Translations under genes and position numbers: made by a program | Notes under the pieces: model-generated | What the model saw: the letters and a program-made list of their open reading frames with translations, nothing else | Told to the model about the DNA's origin: nothing | Databases searched by the model: none | DNA from: RUG11198 sp036342255 | GTDB taxonomy: Bacteria > Bacillota_I > Bacilli_A > RF39 > UBA660 | Assembly: GCA_036342255.1 (NCBI GenBank) | Contig: JAZAUS010000004.1 | Span: 1 to 64,000, forward strand | DNA: 64,000 nt | Direction: 5' to 3' | Shown: in pieces, positions 17,187 through 27,124 of the stretch | Numbering within the stretch: position 1 is the stretch's first letter | How the letters are laid out: each line of letters starts with the position of its first letter

Positions 17187-17882
17187 ATGAAAAAAAGTAA
17201 AAGATATATTGCTAATTTAGAAAAAATAGACAGAACAAAAACATATGATATTGAAGAAGCAATAAAATTAGTTAAAGAGACATCTAATGCTAAATTTGAT
17301 TCAACTTTAGAAGTCGCAATGAACTTAAACTTAGATGTTAAAAAAGCTGATCAACAATTAAGAGGAGCTGTTGTTCTACCTAATGGAACTGGTAAAACAA
17401 AGAAAATCTTAGTTCTAGCTAAAGGAGATCAAGCTAAAGCAGCAGAAGCAGCAAAAGCTGACTATGTTGGTGACGTAGACATGATTACAAAGATTGAAAA
17501 AGAAAATTGGTTTGATTTTGATGTTATCATAGCTACACCAGAAATGATGCCTATGTTAGGTAAAATTGGTAAATTACTAGGACCAAAAGGTCTAATGCCA
17601 AACCCTAAGACTGGTACTGTTACAACAGATGTAGCAAAAGCAATCGAAGAAACTAAGAAAGGAAAAGTAAACTATCGTACTGATTCTTTCGGAAATGTAC
17701 ATAGTATCTTCGGAAAAGCAAGCTTTGATGATGCTAAACTAATTGAAAACTTAAAAGCTTTTGTAAATGTAATTTTAAAAGCAAAACCACAATCAGCTAA
17801 AGGAATATACGTTAAAAACATTTCAATATCATCAACTATGGGCCCTGGAATTAAATTAGATATTAATTCATTTGACAAATAG
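17187..17882 (+). CDS. rplA: 50S ribosomal protein L1
   Basis: 231 aa, usual length. Clear L1 signature: P-N-G-T-G-K-T-K-K-I near residue 65, A-T-P-E-M-M-P-M-L-G-K-I-G-K-L-L-G-P-K-G-L-M-P near residues 115-137, and G-K-V-N-Y-R-T-D near 155. ATG after AAAGGAGG. L1 binds the mobile L1 stalk of 23S rRNA and normally represses its own operon. Its last codons contain the -35 box of the rplJ promoter. Confidence 0.97.
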   Translation: MKKSKRYIANLEKIDRTKTYDIEEAIKLVKETSNAKFDSTLEVAMNLNLDVKKADQQLRGAVVLPNGTGKTKKILVLAKGDQAKAAEAAKADYVGDVDMITKIEKENWFDFDVIIATPEMMPMLGKIGKLLGPKGLMPNPKTGTVTTDVAKAIEETKKGKVNYRTDSFGNVHSIFGKASFDDAKLIENLKAFVNVILKAKPQSAKGIYVKNISISSTMGPGIKLDINSFDK

Positions 17883-17900
17883 AAGATGTTATTATATAAT
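17872..17900 (+). promoter_or_regulatory. Consensus promoter of rplJ-rplL inside the end of rplA
   Basis: TTGACA (17872-17877), exactly 17 bases, TATAAT (17895-17900): a perfect SigA promoter. The -35 overlaps the last codons of rplA. Confidence 0.85.
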
Positions 17901-17904
17901 ATAA

Positions 17905-18030
17905 CCGCTTAGAAGAATTATGCCAAAGACAGTAAGGACTATTTATAGTTTGAAAATCTTACCGAGGAATAAATTCATATATTAGAAATTTATCCCTCGA
18001 ATTCTAGAGGGATTTTAATTTGGCTATATT
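17905..18030 (+). promoter_or_regulatory. L10 leader (rplJL autoregulatory RNA) with attenuator
   Basis: Placed directly upstream of rplJ, it carries the CAAAGACAGTAAGG-type element of Bacillota L10 leaders, with GTAAG pairing to CTTAC. Two alternative hairpins share bases: CGAGGAATAAATT (17963-17975) with the segment at 17986-17999, and CCCTC (17994-17998) with GAGGG (18007-18011), the latter followed by ATTTTAATTT as a terminator. In the known family, the L10(L12) complex binds the leader and lowers expression of rplJ-rplL. Confidence 0.7.
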
Positions 18031-18060
18031 TGACTATATATAAAGAAAGGAGTAGTTGAT

Positions 18061-18558
18061 ATGGCAAATGCAAAAATAATTGAACAAAAGAAAGCAGTAG
18101 TAGCAGAAATCAAAGAAAAATTTGATAATGCTAAATCAGTTGTTTTATTTGATGCTCGTGGTCTAAAAGTATCTGAAGTTAATGAACTAAGGAGAAAGCT
18201 TAGAGAATCAGGTTCTGATTATAAAGTATATAAAAATACTTTAACAAAAAGAGCCGTAGATGAAACTGATTATGACTTAACAAATTATTTAGAAGGTCCA
18301 ACTGCGATATCATTCTCAACTGATGAGTTAGCCCCAGTAAAAATAATAAGTGAATTTGCTAAGAGTCATGAAGCTCTTGAAGTAAAAGCTGGTATCGTTG
18401 AAGGTAAAGTTGCAAATATTGATGAATTAAATGAATATGCAAAAATACCATCAAGAGAAGGTTTACTTACTATGTTAGCTGGAGGAATGATAGCAACAGT
18501 AAGAGACTTATCAATATGCTTAGATTTATATTCTAAAGAAAAAGAAGAAACAAAATAA
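18061..18558 (+). CDS. rplJ: 50S ribosomal protein L10
   Basis: 165 aa, usual length. Conserved elements: N-A-K-S-V-V-L-F-D-A-R-G-L near residue 22, E-L-R-R-K-L-R-E-S-G-S-D-Y-K-V-Y-K-N-T-L, and E-G-P-T-A-I-S-F near residue 79. The C-terminal helix carries the L7/L12 dimers of the ribosomal stalk. ATG after GAAAGGAG. First gene of the rplJ-rplL transcript controlled by its own leader. Confidence 0.96.
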   Translation: MANAKIIEQKKAVVAEIKEKFDNAKSVVLFDARGLKVSEVNELRRKLRESGSDYKVYKNTLTKRAVDETDYDLTNYLEGPTAISFSTDELAPVKIISEFAKSHEALEVKAGIVEGKVANIDELNEYAKIPSREGLLTMLAGGMIATVRDLSICLDLYSKEKEETK

Positions 18559-18591
18559 TTAAAAAAAATATTAAATTAAGGAGGAAATAAA

Positions 18592-18963
18592 ATGGCAAAA
18601 TTAAATAAAGAAGATTTTATCAGCGCTTTAAAAGAAATGACAATTCTTGAAGTTAAAGAATTAGTAGACGCAATGAAGGAGGAATTTGGTGTAGATCCAA
18701 CTGCAGTAGCAGCAGCACCAGTTGCAGCAGGAGCTGCAGCAGCTGAAGAAGGACCATCTAAAGTTAATGTTGTTCTAGTTTCAGCAGGTGGAAATAAAAT
18801 TCCTGTAATTAAATTAGTAAGAGATATTACTGGTTTAGGTCTAAAAGAAGCTAAAGATATCGCTGATAATGGTGGAAACGTTAAAGAAGGCGTTGACAAA
18901 GCTGAAGCTGAAGAAATTAAAGCTAAATTCGAAGAAGCTGGAGCTACAGTAGAATTAAAATAA
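18592..18963 (+). CDS. rplL: 50S ribosomal protein L7/L12
   Basis: 123 aa. N-terminal dimerisation domain, an Ala/Gly-rich hinge (A-A-A-P-V-A-A-G-A-A-A at about residues 40-52), and the factor-binding C-terminal domain with K-I-P-V-I-K-L-V-R-D-I-T-G-L-G-L-K-E-A-K. ATG after AGGAGG. The gene uses more G/C-ending codons than its neighbours, as expected for a very highly expressed gene. A terminator follows the stop. Confidence 0.97.
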   Translation: MAKLNKEDFISALKEMTILEVKELVDAMKEEFGVDPTAVAAAPVAAGAAAAEEGPSKVNVVLVSAGGNKIPVIKLVRDITGLGLKEAKDIADNGGNVKEGVDKAEAEEIKAKFEEAGATVELK

Positions 18964-18988
18964 GACTATTTAATAGTCTTTTTTTCTT
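18962..18988 (+). terminator. Terminator after rplL
   Basis: AAGACTAT (18962-18969) pairs with ATAGTCTT (18973-18980), three-base loop, then T run. The stop of rplL is at the base of the stem. Some read-through into the methyltransferase gene 20 bases later is likely since no other promoter is evident there. Confidence 0.75.
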
Positions 18989-19000
18989 ATAAGGAGTATT

Positions 19001-19594
19001 ATGAGTCAATATTTTGAAGAAAATAAAGAATTAATAGATAATAAAAAAATAATAACTATAAACTTTAAAGATAAATATTATAAATTATATACAAATAATG
19101 GAGTATTTTCAAAAGATAAATTAGATTATGGAACTAAACTATTACTCGAAAATATAACTGAAAATGATTTAACAGGAAATATACTAGACTTAGGCTGTGG
19201 CTATGGAATAATAGGAATCATTCTAGCTACCACTTATCCTAATTCATTAGTAGATATGTGTGATATAACAGATAGAGCCATATCCCTGTCAAAAGAAAAC
19301 AGTAGAAATCTAAATCTAAACAATACTAATATTTTTAAAAGTAATATTTATGAAAACATAAACAAAAAATATAACTATATCATAACTAATCCACCCATAA
19401 GAGCAGGCAAAGAAATAATAAGAATATTTTTATTTGATGCTAAAGAACATTTAAAAAATAATGGAGAATTATGGTTTGTCATGCGAAAAGATCATGGAGT
19501 AAAAACAATGATAAAAGAGTTAGAAAAAGTATATGATATAGAAATTAAAGATAAATCAAAAGGCTTTTATATCGTAATATGCAGAATAAAATAA
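19001..19594 (+). CDS. Class I SAM methyltransferase, YbxB/RsmC-like
   Basis: 197 aa. SAM motif I I-L-D-L-G-C-G-Y-G-I-I-G near residue 62, acidic V-D-M-C-D-I-T, and the N-P-P-I-R-A-G-K catalytic loop near residue 131, as in N2-guanine methyltransferases of the RsmC group. Bacilli have the same gene (ybxB) between rplL and rpoB, so context supports the call. Likely target is a guanine of 16S rRNA, inferred from the family. Confidence 0.9.
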   Translation: MSQYFEENKELIDNKKIITINFKDKYYKLYTNNGVFSKDKLDYGTKLLLENITENDLTGNILDLGCGYGIIGIILATTYPNSLVDMCDITDRAISLSKENSRNLNLNNTNIFKSNIYENINKKYNYIITNPPIRAGKEIIRIFLFDAKEHLKNNGELWFVMRKDHGVKTMIKELEKVYDIEIKDKSKGFYIVICRIK

Positions 19595-19613
19595 ACTACA
19601 AATTAATTATCTT

Positions 19614-19640
19614 AAAAACTTTTAAAAAGTCTTTTTTTTT
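19614..19640 (+). terminator. Possible terminator before the rpoB promoter
   Basis: Short A/T stem (around 19618-19630) followed by ten T's. Stem is weak; the position right before the rpoB promoter supports it. Confidence 0.5.
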
Positions 19641-19642
19641 CG

Positions 19643-19671
19643 TTGACTTTTTACAATCTAAATGGTAACAT
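19643..19671 (+). promoter_or_regulatory. Candidate rpoB promoter
   Basis: TTGACT (19643-19648), 17 bases, TAACAT (19666-19671, 4 of 6 to consensus). Downstream GAAACGCGTC and GGCGTGT can pair around a T-rich loop (about 19681-19703), possibly a leader hairpin. Confidence 0.5.
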
Positions 19672-19736
19672 TATATATTGGAAACGCGTCTCTTTTTGGC
19701 GTGTAATAAAATCTAGGCATTGGGGTGAAAATATTA

Positions 19737-22700
19737 ATGGCTTATAAATTAAAGCAAAGTGGTGACTATAGAAAAAGAAGAAATTTTTCTATGATCAAAA
19801 ATTCATTAGAACTTGACAATCTATTACAAATACAAAAAGAATCATATGAATGGTTCAGAAGAGAAGGAATAAAGGAAGTGTTTGAGGACTTATTCCCTAT
19901 CGAAAGTTTTTCAGGTAGTCTATCCCTAGAATTTGGAGAGTATGAATTTGATACTCCAAGATATTCTCTAAAAGAGTGTAAAGATAGACAAATAACTTAT
20001 GCATCACCTTTGAAGGTACAAACAAGATTATTTAATAATGAAACAGGAGAAGTTAAGGAACAAGAAATATTCTTAGGTGATATGCCGTTAATGACTGATA
20101 GTGGTACTTTCATCATTAATGGAGCTGAAAGAGTAATTGTTTCTCAATTAGTAAGATCTCCAAGTGTATACTATTCAAAAGAAATTGACAAAAATGGTAA
20201 ACCAGTTTTTGCCACTAAAGTTATACCAACAAGAGGTACTTGGTTAGAATATGAAATGGATGCTAAAGATGTCATTTATGTTCGTATTGATAGAACAAGA
20301 AAAGTACCAGTAACAACATTATTAAGAGCCTTTGGTTTATCATCAGATAAAGAAATCCTAGAAGTATTTAATGATGATCCATATCTTAAAAATACTATTG
20401 AAAAAGATTCTACAAAGAATACTGATGAAGCTCTTATAGAAATATATGAAAAATTAAGACCAGGAGAACCAACTACATTAGACTCATCAAAGAACCAATT
20501 AATAACAAGATTCTTTGACAATTTTCGTTATGACTTAGCAAAAGTTGGACGTTACAAATTTAATAAACGTTTAAATATAACAGATCGTCTCCTAAATAAT
20601 GTTTTAGCTCAAGATATCGTCGTAGATGGAAAAACAATATTTAAAGATGGAACTAAAATTACCAAAGAAGTATATATAAAATTACAAGAATTATTAAAAG
20701 ATGGTTATGGAAGAGAAGAAGTAAAAGTAAATGATGAATTAAATACTAATAACATCATTCAAGTGTTATATTTATACTCTCCAAAAGATCCTAAGAAGAA
20801 AGTGAAAGTAATAGGTAATGATCAAACAATAGACACAAGAATACTAACTATTCCTGATGTTTATGCTACTGTATCATATTACTTAAACTTATTAGATGGA
20901 ATAGGTCATGATGATGAAATAGACCATCTAGGTAATAGACGTATTAGACAAGTAGGAGAATTATTACAAAATCAATTAAAAATTGGTCTAGCTCGTATGG
21001 AAAGAGTCGTAAGAGAAAGAATGACAACACAAGATATTGAAACTGTAACACCAAAAACTCTTATCAATATTAGACCAGTAACAGCTGTTATTAAAGAATT
21101 CTTTGGTTCTAGCCAATTATCTCAATTTATGGATCAAGTAAACCCTATAGCAGAGCTTACTCATAAAAGAAGATTATCAGCCCTAGGACCAGGAGGATTA
21201 TCTCGTGATAGAGCTGGTATGGAAGTACGTGACGTTAATGCATCACACTATGGAAGAATATGTCCAATAGAGTCTCCAGAAGGACAGAACATAGGACTTA
21301 TAACTTCTTTAGCAAGTTATGCCAAAGTTGATGAATATGGATTTATTCAAACTCCATACCGTAAAGTAGAAAATAGAAAATTAACAGATACTGTTGAATA
21401 TCTAACAGCAAATGAAGAACAAGATTTTTATATTTCACAAGCTACAGTAAATGTTAATGATGAAGGATATATAGAAGATGAACAAGTAGCAGGTAGATTA
21501 AATGGTGAAAATGTTATAATTCCAGCTGATAAAGTTGATTATATCGATGTATCACCACAACAAGTCGTATCAGTAACTACTAGTCTTATTCCTTTCCTAG
21601 AACATGACGATGCAACTCGTGCTCTAATGGGAGCTAATATGCAACGTCAAGCACTACCATTATTAACAACAGAAGCGCCATTCGTAGGAACTGGTGTAGA
21701 ATATGTAGCAGCAAGAGATTCAGGAGCTGTAGTAGTATCTAAAGCAGCAGGAGTTGTTGAATACGTAGATGCTAAAAAAATAGTTGTTAAAAATGCTAAA
21801 GGAACAGACACTTATAATTTATCTATTTTTGAAAGATCAAATCAAGGAGAAACAGCTAATCATAAACCAATTGTCAGAAAAGGTGACAAAATTAAAAGAG
21901 GTCAAATTATCGCCGATGGACCAAGTACTGATAAAGGAGAACTTGCCCTTGGTAAAAATATGACTATCGCTTTCATGACTTTTAATGGTTATAACTTTGA
22001 AGATGCTGTTATCATGAATGAAAGATTAGTAAAAGATGATGTTTACACATCACTTCATATAGAAGATTATGAAACACAATGCCGTGATACCAAATTAGGC
22101 CCAGAAGAAATAACAAGAGACATTCCTAACGTATCAGAAGATGCTAGAAAAAATCTTGATGAAAATGGTATCATTAAAATAGGAACAGAAGTTAAAGAAG
22201 GAGATATCTTAGTAGGTAAAGTAACCCCTAAAGGTATGGCTGATTTAACAAGTGAAGAAAAATTACTACACGCAATATTTGGAGAAAAAACAAGAGAAGT
22301 AAGAAACTCATCGCTAGTAGTACCACACGGTGGAGAAGGAATTGTTCACGATGTAAAAATATATACTAAAGAAGATAATGATGAACTTCCAAGTGGAGTA
22401 AGTAAAGTAGTAAGAGTATATATAATTCAAAAACGTAAAATACAAATTGGTGACAAAATGTCAGGACGTCATGGAAATAAAGGTGTTATCTCATTAATCT
22501 TACCTGAAGAAGATATGCCTTACTTACCAGACGGAACTCCAATCGATATTATGCTTAATCCACAAGGTGTTCCATCTCGTATGAACATCGGACAAGTATT
22601 AGAATTACATATGGGAATGGCTTGTAAAAAACTAGGTGTTCACGTAGCAACACCAGTATTAGATGGAGCTAGTATTGAAGATGTTCAGAAAATGATGAAA

Positions 22701-23420
22701 GAAGCTGGTATGGATGAAGATGGAAAAACAGTACTATATGATGGGCGTACTGGAGAACCATTTGATCATCGTATTAGTGTAGGTGTCATGTATTTCGTAA
22801 AACTACATCACATGGTAGATGATAAACTACATGCAAGATCAACAGGACCATATTCATTAGTAACACAACAGCCACTAGGAGGAAAAGCTCAATTTGGTGG
22901 ACAAAGATTTGGTGAAATGGAAATATGGGCTTTAGAAGCATACGGAGCATCACATGTATTACAAGAAATATTAACATACAAATCAGATGATGTTGTAGGA
23001 CGTGTAAAAGTATATGAATCTATCGTAAAAGGAAATCCACTACCAGGACCAGGTATTCCTGAAGCCTTCCGGGTACTAATAAAAGAATTCCAGGCATTAG
23101 GCCTAAATATATCTGTTATCAATAATGATGATGAAGTAGTAGGTTTTAAAGAATTAGAAAGCATGGAAGATGATGACGACAATGATTCACCACTTATCGA
23201 AGAGGTAACTGCAAATAATGAAAGCATACCAAACGATATAGATGATGACAGTGATGTACTAGAAGATGATTACGAGGATGAAGATGGTTATGATGCTGAA
23301 GATGCAAATGCAACTGAAGAAGATTATAACAATCTTGACGAATTAGATAATGAAATAATTGATTTAGAAGAGGTAGAAGATGAACTAGATGACGTTGAAG
23401 AAATAGGAGGTGATTTCTAA
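19737..23420 (+). CDS. rpoB: RNA polymerase beta subunit
   Basis: 1227 aa from ATG 19737 (M-A-Y-K-L-K), which aligns with other RpoB N-termini; an in-frame GTG at 19725 overlaps the GGGGTG ribosome site. The rifampicin region (F-F-G-S-S-Q-L-S-Q-F-M-D-Q from residue 455) keeps Asp466, His476 and Ser481, the equivalents of E. coli 516, 526 and 531, so no common resistance change is present. K-M-S-G-R-H-G-N-K-G and the G-G-K-A-Q-F-G-G-Q-R-F-G-E-M-E segment near the C-terminus are intact. The last 85 or so residues form a very acidic Asp/Glu tail, longer than in Bacillus. Its stop overlaps the rpoC start (TAATG). Confidence 0.98.
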   Translation: MAYKLKQSGDYRKRRNFSMIKNSLELDNLLQIQKESYEWFRREGIKEVFEDLFPIESFSGSLSLEFGEYEFDTPRYSLKECKDRQITYASPLKVQTRLFNNETGEVKEQEIFLGDMPLMTDSGTFIINGAERVIVSQLVRSPSVYYSKEIDKNGKPVFATKVIPTRGTWLEYEMDAKDVIYVRIDRTRKVPVTTLLRAFGLSSDKEILEVFNDDPYLKNTIEKDSTKNTDEALIEIYEKLRPGEPTTLDSSKNQLITRFFDNFRYDLAKVGRYKFNKRLNITDRLLNNVLAQDIVVDGKTIFKDGTKITKEVYIKLQELLKDGYGREEVKVNDELNTNNIIQVLYLYSPKDPKKKVKVIGNDQTIDTRILTIPDVYATVSYYLNLLDGIGHDDEIDHLGNRRIRQVGELLQNQLKIGLARMERVVRERMTTQDIETVTPKTLINIRPVTAVIKEFFGSSQLSQFMDQVNPIAELTHKRRLSALGPGGLSRDRAGMEVRDVNASHYGRICPIESPEGQNIGLITSLASYAKVDEYGFIQTPYRKVENRKLTDTVEYLTANEEQDFYISQATVNVNDEGYIEDEQVAGRLNGENVIIPADKVDYIDVSPQQVVSVTTSLIPFLEHDDATRALMGANMQRQALPLLTTEAPFVGTGVEYVAARDSGAVVVSKAAGVVEYVDAKKIVVKNAKGTDTYNLSIFERSNQGETANHKPIVRKGDKIKRGQIIADGPSTDKGELALGKNMTIAFMTFNGYNFEDAVIMNERLVKDDVYTSLHIEDYETQCRDTKLGPEEITRDIPNVSEDARKNLDENGIIKIGTEVKEGDILVGKVTPKGMADLTSEEKLLHAIFGEKTREVRNSSLVVPHGGEGIVHDVKIYTKEDNDELPSGVSKVVRVYIIQKRKIQIGDKMSGRHGNKGVISLILPEEDMPYLPDGTPIDIMLNPQGVPSRMNIGQVLELHMGMACKKLGVHVATPVLDGASIEDVQKMMKEAGMDEDGKTVLYDGRTGEPFDHRISVGVMYFVKLHHMVDDKLHARSTGPYSLVTQQPLGGKAQFGGQRFGEMEIWALEAYGASHVLQEILTYKSDDVVGRVKVYESIVKGNPLPGPGIPEAFRVLIKEFQALGLNISVINNDDEVVGFKELESMEDDDDNDSPLIEEVTANNESIPNDIDDDSDVLEDDYEDEDGYDAEDANATEEDYNNLDELDNEIIDLEEVEDELDDVEEIGGDF

Positions 23421-26400
23421 TGGTTGAAGCTAATAACTTTAAAGCTCTAAAAATTGGAATCGCTTCTCCTGAAGAAATTAGAGATTGGTCATATGGAGAA
23501 ATCAAAAAACCAGAAACAATTAATTATAGAACCCTTAAACCAGAACGCGATGGATTATTTTGTGAAAAAATCTTTGGTCCAACTAGAGATTACGAATGTA
23601 ATTGCGGTAAATACAAAAGATTAAGATATAAAGGAATAATTTGTGACCGTTGTGGAGTAGAAGTAACAAAATCTAAAGTAAGAAGAGAAAGAATGGGACA
23701 TATCGAATTAGCTACACCAGTTAGCCATATTTGGTATGTAAAAGGTATTCCTTCTTATATTGGATTATGTCTAGATATGTCTCCTAGAGATTTAGAAGAA
23801 GTAATATACTTTGTATCTTATGTTGTTCTAGATCCAGGAGCTACAACACTTATTAAAAAACAAACACTATCAGATAAAGAATATCGTATCTATTATGAAA
23901 AGTATGGAAATACTTTCAAAGTAGGTATGGGAGCATCTGCAATTAAACAACTATTAAGTGAAGTAGATGTAGAAAAAGAATTAAAAGAATTACAAGAAGA
24001 ATTAACAAACGCAACAGGACAAAGACGTGTGCGTTTGGTAAAAAGATTGGATGTTTTGAATGCTTTTGCAACTTCAGGAAATAAACCTGAATGGATGATT
24101 TTAGAAGCATTACCAGTAATACCACCAGAATTAAGACCAATGATTCAACTAGATGGTGGAAGATTTGCAACATCTGATTTAAATGATTTATATAGAAGAG
24201 TAATTAATAGAAATAATCGTCTAAAAAAATTAATAGAATTAAACGCTCCATCTATTATTATTCAAAATGAAAAACGTATGCTTCAAGAAGCAGTTGACGC
24301 TTTATTTGACAATGGTAGACGTGGTAGAAGCGTAACAGGTGCTGGAAATAGAGCATTAAAATCTCTATCTAGCATGTTAAAGGGAAAACAAGGACGTTTT
24401 CGTCAAAACCTATTAGGAAAACGTGTTGATTATTCAGGACGTTCTGTTATCGTAGTAGGTCCAGACTTAAAAATGTATCAATGTGGAGTGCCAAAAGACA
24501 TGGCTCTAGAATTATTTAAACCACACGTTATAAATGGTTTAGTATCTAGAGAACTAGCAAATAATATTAAAGCAGCTAAGAAAATGATTGAAAATAAAGA
24601 TCCTAAAGTATGGGATGTCGTTGAAGATGTAATTAAAGAACATCCAGTAATGCTAAACCGTGCACCAACATTGCATAGATTAGGAATTCAAGCATTTGAA
24701 CCAAAACTAATTTCAGGTAAAGCAATACGTTTACATCCTTTAGTTACAACAGGATTTAATGCTGACTTTGATGGAGATCAGATGGCAGTACACGTACCAT
24801 TATCTGAAGAAGCTAAAGCAGAAGCTAGAATCCTAATGTTAGGAGCAAACAATATCCTAAGTCCTAAAAATGGAGATCCAATAGTAACTCCATCACAAGA
24901 TATGATTTTAGGAAATTACTACATAACTATGGAAAAAACAGGTGAAGAAGGAGAAGGTAGAACATTTAAAAATACTAATGAAGCATTAATGGCATATCAA
25001 AGAAGAGAAATAACCCTTCATACAAGAATTGCTATTCCTGTAAAATCATTTAAACATAAGGTATTTTTAGATAACTATAAAGATAAATATCTAGTAACAA
25101 CTGCCGGTAAAATAATCTTTAATGAAATACTCCCAGACTCATTCCCATATATAAATGAACCATCAAGTGATAATATTGAAGGAATAACTCCAAGTAAGTA
25201 TTTCATAGATTATGGTAAAAATATCAAGGAAGAAATTAGTAAATTAGATAGAGCTAAACCATTTAATAAAGGAGCACTAGAAAAAATCATAGCTCAAATG
25301 TTTAAACGCTATAGAACTACAGAAACTTCTATCTTCTTAGATAAACTTAAAGATCAAGGATTTAAATATTCAACATATTCTGGTATTACTATAGCTTATT
25401 CAGATATCGTAAGAAGTAAACAAAAAGACGAAATAGTTGAAAAGAGTAATAAAGAAATCAAAAAGATCAATAAACAATTCCAAAGAGGTTTAATTACCGA
25501 AAAAGAAAGATTTGATCTTGTTATAGATGTATGGAATAAAGCCAAAGAAGAAATTCAAGATGAGCTAAGTGAATATGCTAAAGGTGAAGAATTTGAAGAT
25601 AATCCAATTTTCATCATGATGAATTCTAAAGCCCGTGGTTCAATTTCTAACTTTGTTCAACTTGCTGGTATGCGTGGAATAATGGCTAAACCAAATGGAG
25701 AACCAGTTGAAATTCCAATTCTTTCATCATTTAGTGATGGACTATCAGTATCAGAATTCTTCTTATCTACACATGGTGCTCGTAAAGGTAGTGCTGATAC
25801 AGCATTAAAGACAGCCGATTCAGGTTATATGACTAGACGTCTTGTAGATGTTGCTCAAGATATGATAGTACGTGAAGAAGATTGTAAAACAACTCAAGGA
25901 TCATCTGTAAGCGCCTTTACAGATGATAAAGATGGTATCATTGAACCATTATATGATCGTATCTTAGGAAGATTCACTAGTAAGAAAGTAATTAATCCAG
26001 AAACTAAAGAAGTTATTTGTGAAAAAGATACATATATTACTGAAACTATTGCAGATAAGATTATAAAAGCTGGTATTGAAACAGTTGATATAAGAACAGT
26101 TCTAACATGCCGTACAAATCATGGTGTATGTCAAAAATGTTATGGACGTAACCTTGCTACTGGAAATTTAGTAGAAATTGGAGAAGCAGTTGGTATCATG
26201 GGAGCTCAATCAATTGGTGAACCAGGTACACAATTAACCATGAGAACCTTCCATACAGGTGGAGTTGCTGGAACAGATATTACTCAAGGTCTTCCACGTG
26301 TTGAAGAATTATTTGAAGCACGTATTCCTAAAGGAAAAGCAACTATATCTGAAATAACAGGTACTGTTGATAAAATAGAAGATGTTAATGGAAGATTTAA

Positions 26401-27052
26401 AATATATGTTAAAAATGATAAAGAATTAAGAGAACATTTAACAATGTATGGTGCTAAATTAAAAGTAGAAAAAGGAACCAAAATAAATGTTGGTGAGCAA
26501 CTAACTGAAGGTAGTGTATCACCAAAAGAATTATTAGCAGTAACTGATCCAAATACAGTACAACAATACATCTTAAAAGAAGTTCAAAAAGTTTATCGTT
26601 CTCAAGGTGTTGATATCAATGACAAACATGTTGAATTAATTGCCAAAAGAATGATATCTCAAATAAGAATAATCGAAGCTGGAGATACTAACTTTGTACC
26701 TAGTACAACCGTATCAATAAATGAATTTACTGAAGGAAATAAAGACGTAATTATCCAAGGTAAAAAACCTGCTATTGGTCAACCAATTCTACTAGGTATC
26801 ACCAAAGCAGCATTACAGACAGATTCATTCTTATCATCAGCATCATTCCAAGAAACAACTAGAATTCTAACAGAAGCTGCCGTAAAAGGAAGTACCGATA
26901 AGTTACATGGATTAAAAGAAAATGTTATTATTGGAAAACTTATACCAGCAGGAACTGGTGCAAGAGAATATATGGATATCGGTTATACATTAGAAAAAGA
27001 ATTCTATGATGAAGAACCATCAGAAGTATTAGAAGAAGAATTTATGGAATAA
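23420..27052 (+). CDS. rpoC: RNA polymerase beta' subunit
   Basis: 1210 aa, the usual Gram-positive length. The N-terminal zinc site is C-N-C-G-K-Y and I-C-D-R-C-G near residues 60-75. The catalytic N-A-D-F-D-G-D-Q is at residues 447-454 with Asp449, 451 and 453 binding the active-site magnesium. A second zinc site uses C-R-T-N-H-G-V-C-Q-K-C near residue 900, and the trigger-loop region includes T-R-R-L-V-D-V-A-Q-D. Start overlaps the rpoB stop by one base. Confidence 0.98.
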   Translation: MVEANNFKALKIGIASPEEIRDWSYGEIKKPETINYRTLKPERDGLFCEKIFGPTRDYECNCGKYKRLRYKGIICDRCGVEVTKSKVRRERMGHIELATPVSHIWYVKGIPSYIGLCLDMSPRDLEEVIYFVSYVVLDPGATTLIKKQTLSDKEYRIYYEKYGNTFKVGMGASAIKQLLSEVDVEKELKELQEELTNATGQRRVRLVKRLDVLNAFATSGNKPEWMILEALPVIPPELRPMIQLDGGRFATSDLNDLYRRVINRNNRLKKLIELNAPSIIIQNEKRMLQEAVDALFDNGRRGRSVTGAGNRALKSLSSMLKGKQGRFRQNLLGKRVDYSGRSVIVVGPDLKMYQCGVPKDMALELFKPHVINGLVSRELANNIKAAKKMIENKDPKVWDVVEDVIKEHPVMLNRAPTLHRLGIQAFEPKLISGKAIRLHPLVTTGFNADFDGDQMAVHVPLSEEAKAEARILMLGANNILSPKNGDPIVTPSQDMILGNYYITMEKTGEEGEGRTFKNTNEALMAYQRREITLHTRIAIPVKSFKHKVFLDNYKDKYLVTTAGKIIFNEILPDSFPYINEPSSDNIEGITPSKYFIDYGKNIKEEISKLDRAKPFNKGALEKIIAQMFKRYRTTETSIFLDKLKDQGFKYSTYSGITIAYSDIVRSKQKDEIVEKSNKEIKKINKQFQRGLITEKERFDLVIDVWNKAKEEIQDELSEYAKGEEFEDNPIFIMMNSKARGSISNFVQLAGMRGIMAKPNGEPVEIPILSSFSDGLSVSEFFLSTHGARKGSADTALKTADSGYMTRRLVDVAQDMIVREEDCKTTQGSSVSAFTDDKDGIIEPLYDRILGRFTSKKVINPETKEVICEKDTYITETIADKIIKAGIETVDIRTVLTCRTNHGVCQKCYGRNLATGNLVEIGEAVGIMGAQSIGEPGTQLTMRTFHTGGVAGTDITQGLPRVEELFEARIPKGKATISEITGTVDKIEDVNGRFKIYVKNDKELREHLTMYGAKLKVEKGTKINVGEQLTEGSVSPKELLAVTDPNTVQQYILKEVQKVYRSQGVDINDKHVELIAKRMISQIRIIEAGDTNFVPSTTVSINEFTEGNKDVIIQGKKPAIGQPILLGITKAALQTDSFLSSASFQETTRILTEAAVKGSTDKLHGLKENVIIGKLIPAGTGAREYMDIGYTLEKEFYDEEPSEVLEEEFME

Positions 27053-27070
27053 CATAAATTCTTCTTTTTA
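27035..27070 (+). terminator. Terminator of the rpoBC operon, inside the end of rpoC
   Basis: Perfect 12-bp stem: 27035-27046 with 27053-27064; the six-base loop holds the rpoC stop codon and T's follow. The terminator is thus partly coding. Confidence 0.85.
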
Positions 27071-27091
27071 TATATAAATAATTATAAGGAT

Positions 27092-27124
27092 AATAAAAAA
27101 AGATAAATTATTAATTATTTATCT
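27092..27124 (-). terminator. Terminator of the gene 27111-27767
   Basis: AGATAAAT (27101-27108) pairs with ATTTATCT (27117-27124); a T run follows on the minus strand. The stop codon is in the loop. Confidence 0.65.
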
